Source: Streptomyces lonarensis
GTDB taxonomy: Bacteria > Actinomycetota > Actinomycetes > Streptomycetales > Streptomycetaceae
Reading direction: 5' to 3'
Assembly (NCBI RefSeq): GCF_012033735.1
Contig: NZ_JAAVJD010000011.1
Span: forward strand, 1-53,177
Length of the DNA stretch: 53,177 nucleotides
A program made the translations under genes and the position numbers. The notes beneath the pieces are model-generated. The model was given only the letters and a program-made list of their open reading frames with translations, did not search any database and was not told where the DNA came from. Below, piece by piece: positions 41,676 through 49,596 of this stretch (the stretch's first letter is position 1; each line of letters opens with the position of its first letter).

Positions 41676-42746
41676 TCAGCTCGTACGGAAGTGGCGGAGG
41701 CTGTCGGTGATGGTGGCGAGGGTGTCGTCGTCGAGGGCGTCGTCCACCTCCCGCTCCAGCACCGCGAACCACACCTGCACGTCGGCCGATCCATCCAGGT
41801 AGGCCACCGCGACCACGGCGGCGCTGGTCGCGGCGCACTCCGGGTCGGCGTCCTCGGCCGGCTCGAAGCCCGTGACCAGACCCGTGGCGATGTGCCCCTC
41901 GAACCCCTGCGCGTTGCTGAAGGGCTCCGCGTCGACGAGCGTGTACTCACCCGTGGTGTCGGGGTCGAAGATGCCGTTGACGTAGACGTGGGCGACGCCC
42001 TCCGCCGCGTCCGCGGTGCCGGTGGCCCCCCGGGCCCCCGTGACCGCGGTCACCGCGCGGCTGTTGTAGCGCCCGCAGGCCGCGTCGTTGAACAGCGCCG
42101 TGCCGCGTCCCACGAACTCCGGGGTCGTGAAGCCGTCCTCGTCCTCGGGCTCCTTCGAGCCCCAGCCCAGAATCGTGTCGGGGGAGCGGACGTCCCACTC
42201 GTCGGTGTCGGGCACGTCGTAGACCACGTCCCGGTCGGCCAGGTACTGCACCTGCCAGCCGTCGCCCGAGACGGGCTCCTGGCGGTTGCCCGTGGGGCCG
42301 CGCGGGTCGGCGGGCTTCTCCTCGTCCTCCCCGTCGGGGTCGTCCTCCCCGGCGCCGTCCTCGCCGCCCGCGCCCGGCTCGTCGCCGTCCGCCTCGTCCT
42401 CGGCGTCGGTGCCCTCGCTGCCTTCGTCGCTGCCTTCGTCGCTGCCCGGGCCCGCGGCGACGGGCGGTGGCGTGTTCTCGCCCCCGTCGCGGCTGAGGAG
42501 CACGCCGCCGACGGTCGTGCCGGCGACCATCAGCGTCGCGGCGGCTATCGCCAGCGACATCTTCGTGCGGTGCGACCGGCCGCCGCCGTCGCTCGCCGCG
42601 CTCAACTGCGCGGTGTGCTCGCCCGGGCCGCCCCAGTGACCGGCGCCCGTTGCGCCGTAAGGGCCTGCGGTCGGCGACGCGGGCGTCGCCGGCCCCTCGT
42701 CACGGGGCGGGTCGTCCCCCGCGGGTGGCTGCGGTCCGTGGCTCAC
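41676..42746 (-). CDS. Membrane-anchored protein with acidic linker, family A copy 2
   Basis: This 356-residue paralogue of the next gene has the same build: a Pro/Gly-rich head, a single helix (KMSLAIAAATLMVAGTTVGGVLL), a very acidic ~75-residue linker (about half Asp/Glu), and the same outer domain with YDVPDTDEW, CGRYNSR, TGARGATGTADAAE, DAEPFSNAQGFEGHIATG, DPEC and ITDSLR. The two outer domains are clearly alike yet diverged over much of their length, so the duplication is old. The GTG start at 42746 follows GAGAGGAA. It is transcribed in the same direction as the FGKK paralogues upstream but separated by a hairpin and tandem repeats. Function unknown. Confidence 0.8.
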   Translation of the reverse strand: MSHGPQPPAGDDPPRDEGPATPASPTAGPYGATGAGHWGGPGEHTAQLSAASDGGGRSHRTKMSLAIAAATLMVAGTTVGGVLLSRDGGENTPPPVAAGPGSDEGSDEGSEGTDAEDEADGDEPGAGGEDGAGEDDPDGEDEEKPADPRGPTGNRQEPVSGDGWQVQYLADRDVVYDVPDTDEWDVRSPDTILGWGSKEPEDEDGFTTPEFVGRGTALFNDAACGRYNSRAVTAVTGARGATGTADAAEGVAHVYVNGIFDPDTTGEYTLVDAEPFSNAQGFEGHIATGLVTGFEPAEDADPECAATSAAVVAVAYLDGSADVQVWFAVLEREVDDALDDDTLATITDSLRHFRTS

Positions 42747-43074
42747 GAGCGTTCCTCTCGCCGGCTGGCTGTGTGGTCGACGGCCGGCGGCAGGCTCACC
42801 GTCGTCCCTCGGGACGCCCCCCGGCGCGTGGCTGGATTCAGACTGCCACGAGACCGGCCGTTCACCCCCGGCAGCCCCCAGGCTGTTCCGCAGCCGTTAC
42901 TGATCCACGACCTCGGCGCAGCGCGCCGCTGTGCGGGGCGGCCTCGGCGCGGCCGCCCCGCTGCGGTGCCTCACCGGCAGACGTTCTCACCGGCAGACGT
43001 TCTCACCGGCCGACCTTCTCACCGACCGCCGGCGCCCGTCGGCGCGACGACCGCCGGCGACCACCCGCCCGCGG
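42747..43074. other. Gap with hairpin and 16-bp tandem repeats
   Basis: There is no gene in this 328-bp stretch. A perfect 11-bp hairpin (GCGGGGCGGCC at 42933-42943 with GGCCGCCCCGC at 42951-42961) is a probable terminator for the FGKK gene series. Next to it are four 16-bp tandem units. The remaining ~185 bp before the family A copy 2 start should hold its promoter, though none is obvious. Confidence 0.6.
42971..43034. repeat. 16-bp tandem repeat, four units
   Basis: TCACCGGCAGACGTTC occurs twice (42971-42986, 42987-43002). It is followed by TCACCGGCCGACCTTC (43003-43018) and a decayed fourth unit beginning TCACCGACCG (43019-43034). There are no spacers between units. Confidence 0.85.
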
Positions 43075-43809
43075 CTACCGGTGACGCAGGGACCGGCCCT
43101 CGGCGATCACGGCGAGCATCGCGAGCCGCCGATCGAGCACGTCCGCCCCGCGTTCCGTGAGATACGCCAGGTCGGCGCTGGTGGACGACATCAGCAGCGT
43201 GTCGGCCTGCCTGCCGGTGTCCTCGGGGGCGGCGATGGTCCAGTCGAGGCTGCGACCTCTGGTCCAGTTGTCCCGGCCCGGATTGGAGGCGCCGACAAGA
43301 TGCCCGAGGGGGAGGCGGTCGCCCAGGCCCCGGGTGAGCAGACCGCGGGCGGCCCACACGTTCCTGCCCTCCACGACCGCACCGTCCGGTGCGTCGATGC
43401 GCCAGGTGTGCTTCAGCCGCCGGTGCGACGCCGGGACCCTGGTGACGGTGCCGAGGGTGCTGCCGCGGTCGTCGACCGCGGTGTACGTCAGGCTGCCGTC
43501 GTCGGCCGCTTCGGGTTCGAGGGCACGGCAGATCGGACGTAGATGGTCGGGATCGGTGAACAGGCCGAAGGCGCCCTCCGCGGGCTCCCCGTCGACCTGC
43601 TGATCGACGAACGCGGTGACTTCCCACTTCGGCAGGGTCCCCCGGTCGGTTGTCGCGAAGACCACGGTTGACCCCGGACAGGTCCGAGGCACCCCCGGCT
43701 CCACCATGAACCCGCCACGGTCCCCGGCTGCACAGAACTTCCTGATCTCCCGCCAGTCCAGGGTGGCCGGGGCCGGTCCCTTCGAAGGCCTTCTCTTCTT
43801 GCCGAACAC
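43075..43809 (-). CDS. FGKK-family protein, copy B1
   Basis: This 244-residue soluble protein is the most diverged of four tandem paralogues. It starts VFGKKRRPSK and shares LDWREIRKFCAA, GAFGLFTDPDHLRPICRALEP, DGSLTYTAVDDRGSTLGTVTRVP, LKHTWRIDAPDG and the ending LDRRLAMLAVIAEGRSL. Alternating beta-hairpins of the type YTA.DD.G..LGT and HTWRID...G, with a C-terminal hydrophobic helix, recall the tubby/LURP-one/scramblase fold (weak inference). There is no signal peptide or membrane segment. The GTG start has GGAGGG eight bases upstream. Its central part (GLGDRLPLGHLVGASNPGRDNWT) differs from the other copies. Confidence 0.82.
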   Translation of the reverse strand: MFGKKRRPSKGPAPATLDWREIRKFCAAGDRGGFMVEPGVPRTCPGSTVVFATTDRGTLPKWEVTAFVDQQVDGEPAEGAFGLFTDPDHLRPICRALEPEAADDGSLTYTAVDDRGSTLGTVTRVPASHRRLKHTWRIDAPDGAVVEGRNVWAARGLLTRGLGDRLPLGHLVGASNPGRDNWTRGRSLDWTIAAPEDTGRQADTLLMSSTSADLAYLTERGADVLDRRLAMLAVIAEGRSLRHR

Positions 43810-43857
43810 CCTGGTTTCCCTCCGGTGGTGTGCCTCTCAGGGCCGGGACAGAGCGCC

Positions 43858-44443
43858 GCCCGCGCCCTTCCGGCTCCGGTGCGCCGTGTCGTGCGGTACC
43901 CGCCGAGTGAAGATCCCGGCGTCCGCGTCAGCTCGAGCCCAGGTGCAGTGACCGTCCCTCCGCGATGACAGCCAGTAGCGCGAGGCGCCGGTCGAGTGTC
44001 GCCGGACCCTGGTCCGTGACGCTGGCGAAGTCCGCGCTGCACGATTGCATGACGAACGTCTTGTGGGCGCGCTTGCTGTTGTCCGCCGGATCGATCCAGA
44101 ACAGCCTTCGGCCTCGTGGCCCGCCGTCGGTGCCAGTGCCCTCTTCCAGGGCGCCGAAGAGCTGGTTGAGTGGGTTCAAGATCTCGCGAGCCGCCAGATG
44201 GTGCGCCTGCTTGGTGGCGCGGGAGTTCCTGCCGTGAATGACCTGGCCCGCCGGGGTGTCGATACGCCACGTGTGCTTGAAGAGTCGGTGACTTGGCGGC
44301 ACCTTGGTCAGGGTGCCTATGGTCCTGCCCTGGTCGTCCGTGGCGGTGTAGACAAGGCTGCCGTCCTTACCGGCGTCGGGCTCGAGGAGCCGGCAGATCG
44401 GCCGGAGGTGCTCCGGGTCGGTGAACAGCCCGAATGCTCCGTC
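43858..44443. repeat. 586-bp near-identical direct repeat, copy 1
   Basis: This segment covers the B2 downstream spacer and the last ~170 codons of B2. It matches 44724-45309 at an offset of exactly 866 bp. Only three mismatches were seen by eye (two near the stop codons and one at about 43977). Similarity drops sharply at 44443/45309, inside the genes. Confidence 0.9.
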
Positions 44444-44674
44444 CACCTTGTCGCCTTCCACAGGCTGGTCCACAAAACCCACCAGCCCCCACTTCTGGAG
44501 ATATCCTTTCGGAAGAATTGCCCAGATCGGTGTGAGCCCCGCGCATCGCTGACGCATATCGGGGCTGATCGCCGTCGAGCCCGCGTACGGAGCCGCTGAG
44601 AACCTCCGGATATCACGCCAGTCCAGAGTGGCCGTCAGTGGCCCCTCGTCCTGCTTCTTCTTCTTGCCGAACAC
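43928..44674 (-). CDS. FGKK-family protein, copy B2
   Basis: This 248-residue paralogue starts VFGKKKKQDEG with GGAGGAG six bases before its GTG. Residues ~1-28 (LTATLDWRDIRRFSAAP) are shared by all copies. Residues ~29-74 (YAGSTAISPDMRQRCAGLTPIW...) are variable. From DGAFGLFTDPEHLRPIC to almost the last residue it is identical to B3, differing only at the final GSS versus ASR. The sequence has the same hairpin-like YTATDDQGRTIGT and HTWRIDTPAG patterns as B1. The function is unknown. The mosaic of identical and diverged parts points to recent gene conversion or duplication with B3. Confidence 0.85.
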   Translation of the reverse strand: MFGKKKKQDEGPLTATLDWRDIRRFSAAPYAGSTAISPDMRQRCAGLTPIWAILPKGYLQKWGLVGFVDQPVEGDKVDGAFGLFTDPEHLRPICRLLEPDAGKDGSLVYTATDDQGRTIGTLTKVPPSHRLFKHTWRIDTPAGQVIHGRNSRATKQAHHLAAREILNPLNQLFGALEEGTGTDGGPRGRRLFWIDPADNSKRAHKTFVMQSCSADFASVTDQGPATLDRRLALLAVIAEGRSLHLGSS

Positions 44675-44723
44675 CCTGATCTCCTCCCGGTGGTGTGCTT
44701 CTGGCGGCCGGGGCAGGAGCGGC

Positions 44724-45309
44724 GCCCGCGCCCTTCCGGCTCCGGTGCGCCGTGTCGTGCGGTACCCGCCGAGTGAAGATCCCGGCGTCCGCGTCACCTC
44801 GAGGCCAGGTGCAGTGACCGTCCCTCCGCGATGACAGCCAGCAGCGCGAGGCGCCGGTCGAGTGTCGCCGGACCCTGGTCCGTGACGCTGGCGAAGTCCG
44901 CGCTGCACGATTGCATGACGAACGTCTTGTGGGCGCGCTTGCTGTTGTCCGCCGGATCGATCCAGAACAGCCTTCGGCCTCGTGGCCCGCCGTCGGTGCC
45001 AGTGCCCTCTTCCAGGGCGCCGAAGAGCTGGTTGAGTGGGTTCAAGATCTCGCGAGCCGCCAGATGGTGCGCCTGCTTGGTGGCGCGGGAGTTCCTGCCG
45101 TGAATGACCTGGCCCGCCGGGGTGTCGATACGCCACGTGTGCTTGAAGAGTCGGTGACTTGGCGGCACCTTGGTCAGGGTGCCTATGGTCCTGCCCTGGT
45201 CGTCCGTGGCGGTGTAGACAAGGCTGCCGTCCTTACCGGCGTCGGGCTCGAGGAGCCGGCAGATCGGCCGGAGGTGCTCCGGGTCGGTGAACAGCCCGAA
45301 TGCTCCGTC
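44724..45309. repeat. 586-bp near-identical direct repeat, copy 2
   Basis: This is the second copy of the repeat described for 43858-44443, covering the B3 downstream spacer and most of the B3 coding region. Direct orientation means that unequal crossing-over between the copies would delete or duplicate one gene. Confidence 0.9.
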
Positions 45310-45537
45310 AGCCTTCTCCCCCTCGACCTCCTGGTCGACGAAAGCCACCAACGCCCATTTCAGCGTGTGACCCTTGGGGGTCTTCGCCCAGACGGAGTTC
45401 AGGCCCGCGCAGCGATGGTACATATCCGGGCTGATGCCGTACGAGGCACCGAAAGGCGCCGCGGTGAACCTGCGGATGTCTCGCCAGTCCAGAGTGGCCG
45501 TCAGCGGTCCCTCGTCCTGCTTCTTCTTGCCGAACAC
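44794..45537 (-). CDS. FGKK-family protein, copy B3
   Basis: This 247-residue paralogue starts VFGKKKQDEG; GGGAGGG lies six bases before the GTG. The variable window here reads FGASYGISPDMYHRCAGLNSVWAKTPKGHTLKWALVAFVDQEVEGEKA, against 46 diverged residues in B2, while everything after it is identical to B2. Highly conserved residues across all four copies include the paired Trp of LDWR and HTWRI, and the C-terminal LDRRLALLAVI. It is cytoplasmic by sequence. Spacing to B2 is 119 bp and to B4 131 bp, each with hairpin or repeat DNA, so each gene may have its own promoter. Confidence 0.85.
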   Translation of the reverse strand: MFGKKKQDEGPLTATLDWRDIRRFTAAPFGASYGISPDMYHRCAGLNSVWAKTPKGHTLKWALVAFVDQEVEGEKADGAFGLFTDPEHLRPICRLLEPDAGKDGSLVYTATDDQGRTIGTLTKVPPSHRLFKHTWRIDTPAGQVIHGRNSRATKQAHHLAAREILNPLNQLFGALEEGTGTDGGPRGRRLFWIDPADNSKRAHKTFVMQSCSADFASVTDQGPATLDRRLALLAVIAEGRSLHLASR

Positions 45538-45637
45538 AGCATTCCCTCCCCACAGGGACTCCCAGTGGAGCCCTGCCTCTCGCCGCCCCCTCCGGAGAGA
45601 CGGCGGATCGGCTCGGCGAACATACCCCGCGCCGCGC

Positions 45638-45652
45638 CACCACTCGGTGGTG
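45638..45652 (-). terminator. Small hairpin after copy B4
   Basis: CACCAC-TCG-GTGGTG, a six-base-pair perfect stem, lies 16 bp downstream of the B4 stop. It is short and has no T-run, so termination would be weak. Confidence 0.35.
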
Positions 45653-45668
45653 CCGCCGAGTGAGGTGC

Positions 45669-46421
45669 TCACACCGGTGGCCTCGGTGGCTTGAGGTCGA
45701 GGGAACGGGCCTCGCCGATGACGGCGAGTAGCGCGAGTCGGCGGTCGAGCAGCCCGGCCCCCTGGTCTGTGAGACGGGCGAAGTCAGCGCTGGTCGAGGA
45801 CATCAGGTACGTGGTGTTCGCGCGTCTGCTGTCGTCGGCCGGATCGACCCAGCAGAGCTCACGGCCCCGGTTGCCCGTGGCCCAACTGCTGTCGTCGGCC
45901 CCACCGACCACGTAGTTGAGGGGATTCAGGTAGCCACGCGCTTCGCGGACGTGCCGTTGCTTCGTCGCCCACGCGTTTCTGCCCTGGACACTGAGTCCGT
46001 CCCGGGTGGTGATCCGCCACGTGTGCTTGAAGGGCCGCCGGGCGGGCGCCACCTTGGTGATGGTGCCGATGGTCTCGCCGCGCTCGTCGGTGGCGGTGTA
46101 CCGAAGGCCGCCGTCGCCGTCACTGTCGGGTTCGAGCAGCCGGCAGATCGGTCGTTGGTACTCCGGGTCGCTGAACAGGCCGAACGCCCCGTCGACCTTG
46201 GCCCCCACCACGGGCGCATCCACGAAGGCCGCCAAACCCCATCGGGGGACCAAGCCTTTCGCGGTGGTGGCCCAGACCGGCGTGAGGCCGGCGCATCGTC
46301 GGCGCAGCACATCGGTGATGCCGACATCACCACCACCAGGTGCTGCCGAGAACATCCGTATGTCACGCCAGTCGAGCGTCGCTACCAGCGGCCGGTGCTC
46401 GTGCCGCTTCTTACCGAACAA
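45669..46421 (-). CDS. FGKK-family protein, copy B4 (TTG start)
   Basis: This 250-residue member is first in transcription order. Homology demands a start at the FGKK motif, where the codon is TTG (46421) with GGAG seven bases upstream; no ATG or GTG fits. Shared blocks are LVATLDWRDIRMFSAAP, KVDGAFGLFSDPEYQRPICRLLEPD, GLRYTATDERGETIGTITKV, FKHTWRITTRDG and LDRRLALLAVIGEARSL. It also keeps NPLNYVVGG and RELCWVDPADDSRRANTTYLMSS, as B2 and B3 do. A Pro-rich tail KPPRPPV ends it. Function unknown. Confidence 0.82.
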   Translation of the reverse strand: MFGKKRHEHRPLVATLDWRDIRMFSAAPGGGDVGITDVLRRRCAGLTPVWATTAKGLVPRWGLAAFVDAPVVGAKVDGAFGLFSDPEYQRPICRLLEPDSDGDGGLRYTATDERGETIGTITKVAPARRPFKHTWRITTRDGLSVQGRNAWATKQRHVREARGYLNPLNYVVGGADDSSWATGNRGRELCWVDPADDSRRANTTYLMSSTSADFARLTDQGAGLLDRRLALLAVIGEARSLDLKPPRPPV

Positions 46422-47660
46422 TGAGAGCTCCGCTGCCGGCTCGGTCGGGCCGGCGTTCGGACCCCGTCGACACCCTAGTCCGGCAGGCTCCTCCCGCATT
46501 CCCGGCGTATCCGCCTGTGCGGCGGCAAAGGAGGGGCTACACGGACGTCGCCGGGGGCATGGGCGGTCGAGGTGCTCAGGGCCGAGCGGCAGCCCCGGGG
46601 CCGTCGCCCAGGGCGCCGGAGGGGCCGCGGAACACAACGCCGGACGGCCCGAGCCGCTCGCGCTGAGGAGCTCTCGGGAGCGGCGAGCTCCAGGAAGGGT
46701 GTGCCCGGCTACGGCGAGAGACCTCTTCGACTCGCCGGCTGTTCTGCTTCCTCCCCGCGAGTTGCCGAGGTATCCGACGAGAGAGTTGCACCGCGCGTGC
46801 AAACGGTGCTCGCGGGTTCATCTCCATGCCGACTCGGAATGCGCGGGTGTCGGGCGTGTGGGGAAGCGGGCCCGTCGTTTCGAAGTCCACACCTGTCCGG
46901 TCGTGGCATCGAACTCCAACTTCTGCGTAGAGGGGGTTGCTCGGGGTGCGGCCGCGTCGAACAGGCAGCCGGAAGGGGGCGGTGGGTGTCCGCCGCGCGA
47001 CAACCCAGAGCTGGAGCTCGCGCTCGCGCGTCGGCGGGCGAACACCCCCAACTCGCGCGGTCGTTCATTTGCGAGTAATACGTCTCAAGAGCTGTTCAAG
47101 GCCGCTGCTCCGCACCGACGGGAGTCGCGTCTCGGCCTCGGCGTATCCAGCCGCAGGCAGGGGTCCGCGGCCTGGTGTCGAAGGCGTCACGGGGCCACTC
47201 CCGTGGATCCGTGACCCCGGAGGTCGACGCATCAACCGTGTTGCAGGGGAACGTCCCCGCGAGGTTCTCCCACGAGAGCGGCAAGCCTGCGGAGTCGGCC
47301 CGGCCACCCTCGCCGATCGTCCGAAGTCTGCTACCGGAATGTTCCGTGATCTCGTTCCGGGTGTCCCGTGAGAACGGCCGACAAGCGTCACCACAGTGTC
47401 GGGGCGCCCCTACAATGGCCGCGTCGCCCGGGGGAGGGGCGGGGGAGAAGCGACGGGTGCTTGCGCGGCTGAGGGGGGGAGTCCGGTAGGGGTGCTCGGG
47501 TGCAGCTGCCGAACTCCGCCTGGCCGTTGTTCCTCCGTTTCGCCGCCTGGTAGCGTCATGGCGACTTGCGAGTAATTCTGTTCAGCACACGGTCGGCGGC
47601 TCGCGAGCTCGGATATGCCGGTTGACCGTCAAGTGCTGTGAATACCACGGGGGTGGTGGC
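46422..47660. other. 1.2-kb stretch without a recognisable gene
   Basis: Open frames cross this region, but none has the third-position G/C bias, a plausible start with ribosome site, or any protein motif I know. Base composition looks slightly less extreme than in neighbours. It holds an 11-bp direct repeat TTGCGAGTAAT (47069-47079 and 47566-47576) and a good -10 hexamer TACAAT (47411-47416), about 250 bp before the Tad operon. It may be decayed genes plus the Tad leader, or contain an unnoticed RNA. Confidence 0.5.
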
Positions 47661-48353
47661 GTGAAGACCCAGGACCGTTCGTCTGCGATCGCCAAGAAGT
47701 CGGTCGCGGCCGGACCGGCGATGGGTGATCGGCTGCCGGTGCCGCCGCGGGAGCGGAAACCCGCGCTCGCCGCGCTCGCCGTGCTGTTGATCCTCGTCGG
47801 GGCCCTCGGTGCCACCACGCTCGTGATCCAGGCCGGCGACCGGGTCGAGGCGGTGAAGATCACCGAGCGCGTCCCCGCGGGCCAGCCGGTGCCCGAGAGC
47901 GCCATCGCCGCGGTGCTCGTGGCGGAGGACCCTGCCGTCAACTACGTCCCGTGGAGCTCCCGTTCGCAGTTGGAGCAGGACTACATCCCCAGCGTCGACC
48001 TCGTTCCGGGGACGGTCCTGGTGGGCGAGATGCTGACCAACGAGGAGACGCTCGGCAGCGATCAGGTGCTGGTCGGCCTCAGCCTCTCCGCGGGCCGCTA
48101 CCCCTCCGGGCTGAGCACCGGGGAGACGGTGGCCGCCTACCACGTCGGCCGCGACAGCGGCGAGGGCGAGACCGTCACCGGCCCGACCGGCACGCTGGTC
48201 GACCGGGCACGGGTCCACACCGTGGAAGGCGCCGCGAGCGGCGGGGACCGGCTCGTCACGCTCCGGGTCTCGGCCTCCGACGCGGCGGACCTCGCGCGGG
48301 CGGGCGCAACCGGCGACGTCACCCTCGTCGTCGTCCCCGGCAGCGCCGACTGA
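47661..48353 (+). CDS. SAF-domain protein of Tad pilus locus (CpaB/RcpC-like)
   Basis: This 230-residue protein has a short basic N-terminus, one membrane helix (PALAALAVLLILVGALGATTLVI, about 34-56) and an external SAF domain (VKITERVPAGQPVPESAIAAVLV, then a second half with ETVAAYHVG). CpaB/RcpC proteins form part of the Tad pilus channel or periplasmic base; in a one-membrane actinobacterium it would act at the outer face of the membrane. The GTG at 47661 follows GGGGGTGG. It is the first gene of the pilus operon. It is shorter than proteobacterial CpaB (~270-300). Confidence 0.85.
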   Translation: MKTQDRSSAIAKKSVAAGPAMGDRLPVPPRERKPALAALAVLLILVGALGATTLVIQAGDRVEAVKITERVPAGQPVPESAIAAVLVAEDPAVNYVPWSSRSQLEQDYIPSVDLVPGTVLVGEMLTNEETLGSDQVLVGLSLSAGRYPSGLSTGETVAAYHVGRDSGEGETVTGPTGTLVDRARVHTVEGAASGGDRLVTLRVSASDAADLARAGATGDVTLVVVPGSAD

Positions 48354-48406
48354 ACCACGCCGGCTGAACCACGCCGACGGAACCACGCCGGCTGAACCAC
48401 GGCCGG
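48350..48406. repeat. 14-bp tandem repeat, four units, over the SAF gene stop
   Basis: Units CTGAACCACGCCGG, CTGAACCACGCCGA, CGGAACCACGCCGG and CTGAACCACGGCCGG run head to tail from 48350. The first contains the stop codon of the SAF gene. The rest lie in the 181-bp gap before the TadZ-like gene. Confidence 0.85.
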
Positions 48407-48534
48407 TCCACGACCGGCCGGAACGCGACCCGGCAACGGGACGGCGGGCACCGGCCGGTGCCCGGTCCCACCGCGCACCACACCACCGACGACAGGCCGG
48501 GGCGAGCACCCGACCGAGGGGCTGAAGCAGAGAC

Positions 48535-49596
48535 ATGGCGCTCATCGCAGTGGCGGCCGACAAGGGGTCGCCGGGAGCCACCACCACCGCCGTGGCCCTC
48601 GCCGCGCTGTGGCCGCGGCGCGCGCTGCTGGCCGAGGTGGACCCCGCCGGCGGCGACCTCGTCTACCGCTCCGCCCGGGAGGACGGCCGCCCGCTCGACC
48701 CCGGGACGGGCCTGCTGTCGCTGGCCGCCACGGCCCGCCGCGGCATCGCCGCCGAGCAGCTGTGGGACCACTCGCAGCGCGTCTCCGGTGGGCTCGACGT
48801 CATCGTCGGCCTGACCTCCTCCGACCAGGGCACCGGCGTCTCCGGCCAGTTCGGGGCGCTCGGCAAGGCGTTCGCCGAACTGGCCCGCTCCCCGCACGAG
48901 GAGGCCGCGGCCGATGTCGTCGCCGACTGCGGGCGACTCGGCCCGGACTCGCCCGCGCTGGCGCTGCTGCCCCACGCGGCCGTGGTGCTGCTCGTCACCC
49001 GCACCCAGCCCGAGAACCTCGCGCACACCCGGGAACGCGCCCTCGCCCTCAGCGCCCGACTCCACGGGCAGCACCGCGGCGCCGCGCAGCACGGCCGGCC
49101 GCCGATCGGGCTGCTGCTGGTCACCGACCCCTCCCAGGGCGGCCGGATCGCCGGTCAGGTCAACGAGATGCTGACCGCCGCCGGCAGCGGCACGCGTGTC
49201 GCGGGCCTGGTCGCCGAGGACGCAGCGGGCGCTGACCAGTTGGCGGGCCGCCGCCGCGGCCGGGTCGACAAGTCCCTGCTGGTGCGGTCGGCCCGCAAGG
49301 TCGTCGCCGACCTCCACCAGACCTACCGTGAACTCGCCCCCGCCGTCACCGGTGCCCACGGAACGCTGCCCCCGCCGCAGCCCGCCGGCGGTGCCGCCGC
49401 GCCGCCGTCCCACGGCCACGCGCCGGTGCCGCCGCAGTACGGCGCGCAGGGCCCCCACGCGCCCGCGCCCGCGCCGCCCGGCGGTCCCTGGCCCCCGCCG
49501 ACCATGCCCCCCGCGGGCGGCGGCTACGGCTACCCGTCGAGCGGCGGGTACGGCTACCCCGCCCCGGGTGACGACCCGCACGGAGGCCGTCGATGA
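48535..49596 (+). CDS. MinD/ParA-like ATPase, TadZ/CpaE role
   Basis: This 353-residue protein has a MinD-like fold: a P-loop-like ADKGSPGATTTAVALAALWP, an EVDPAGGDL switch and VVLLVTRTQPENLAHT. TadZ/CpaE proteins place the pilus machine at the cell pole or membrane. The P-loop reads KGSPGATT: the deviant first Lys (10) is kept, but the usual Lys of GKT is Ala, so ATP hydrolysis may be weakened or lost, as in several TadZ proteins. The last ~80 residues are Pro/Gly/Tyr-rich (GGGYGYPSSGGYGYP). The stop overlaps the cpaF start by four bases, which secures its operon place. Confidence 0.83.
   Translation: MALIAVAADKGSPGATTTAVALAALWPRRALLAEVDPAGGDLVYRSAREDGRPLDPGTGLLSLAATARRGIAAEQLWDHSQRVSGGLDVIVGLTSSDQGTGVSGQFGALGKAFAELARSPHEEAAADVVADCGRLGPDSPALALLPHAAVVLLVTRTQPENLAHTRERALALSARLHGQHRGAAQHGRPPIGLLLVTDPSQGGRIAGQVNEMLTAAGSGTRVAGLVAEDAAGADQLAGRRRGRVDKSLLVRSARKVVADLHQTYRELAPAVTGAHGTLPPPQPAGGAAAPPSHGHAPVPPQYGAQGPHAPAPAPPGGPWPPPTMPPAGGGYGYPSSGGYGYPAPGDDPHGGRR

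Noticed and set aside
42971..43034. CRISPR array
   Set aside because: The units are directly abutting 16-mers without spacers and no cas gene is present.
43488..45136. Repeated frame beginning MAYRHPGGPGHSRQ seen twice
   Set aside because: It appears twice only because the 586-bp segment is duplicated. It is out of frame with the B2 and B3 genes and has no coding bias.
46006..47214. 402-codon plus-strand frame over B4 and the following gap
   Set aside because: Its first third is antisense to B4 and the rest has mixed third positions and no recognisable domain.
46422..47660. tRNA or mobile-element genes in the gene desert
   Set aside because: No T-loop/acceptor pattern, transposase motif or terminal inverted repeat was seen.
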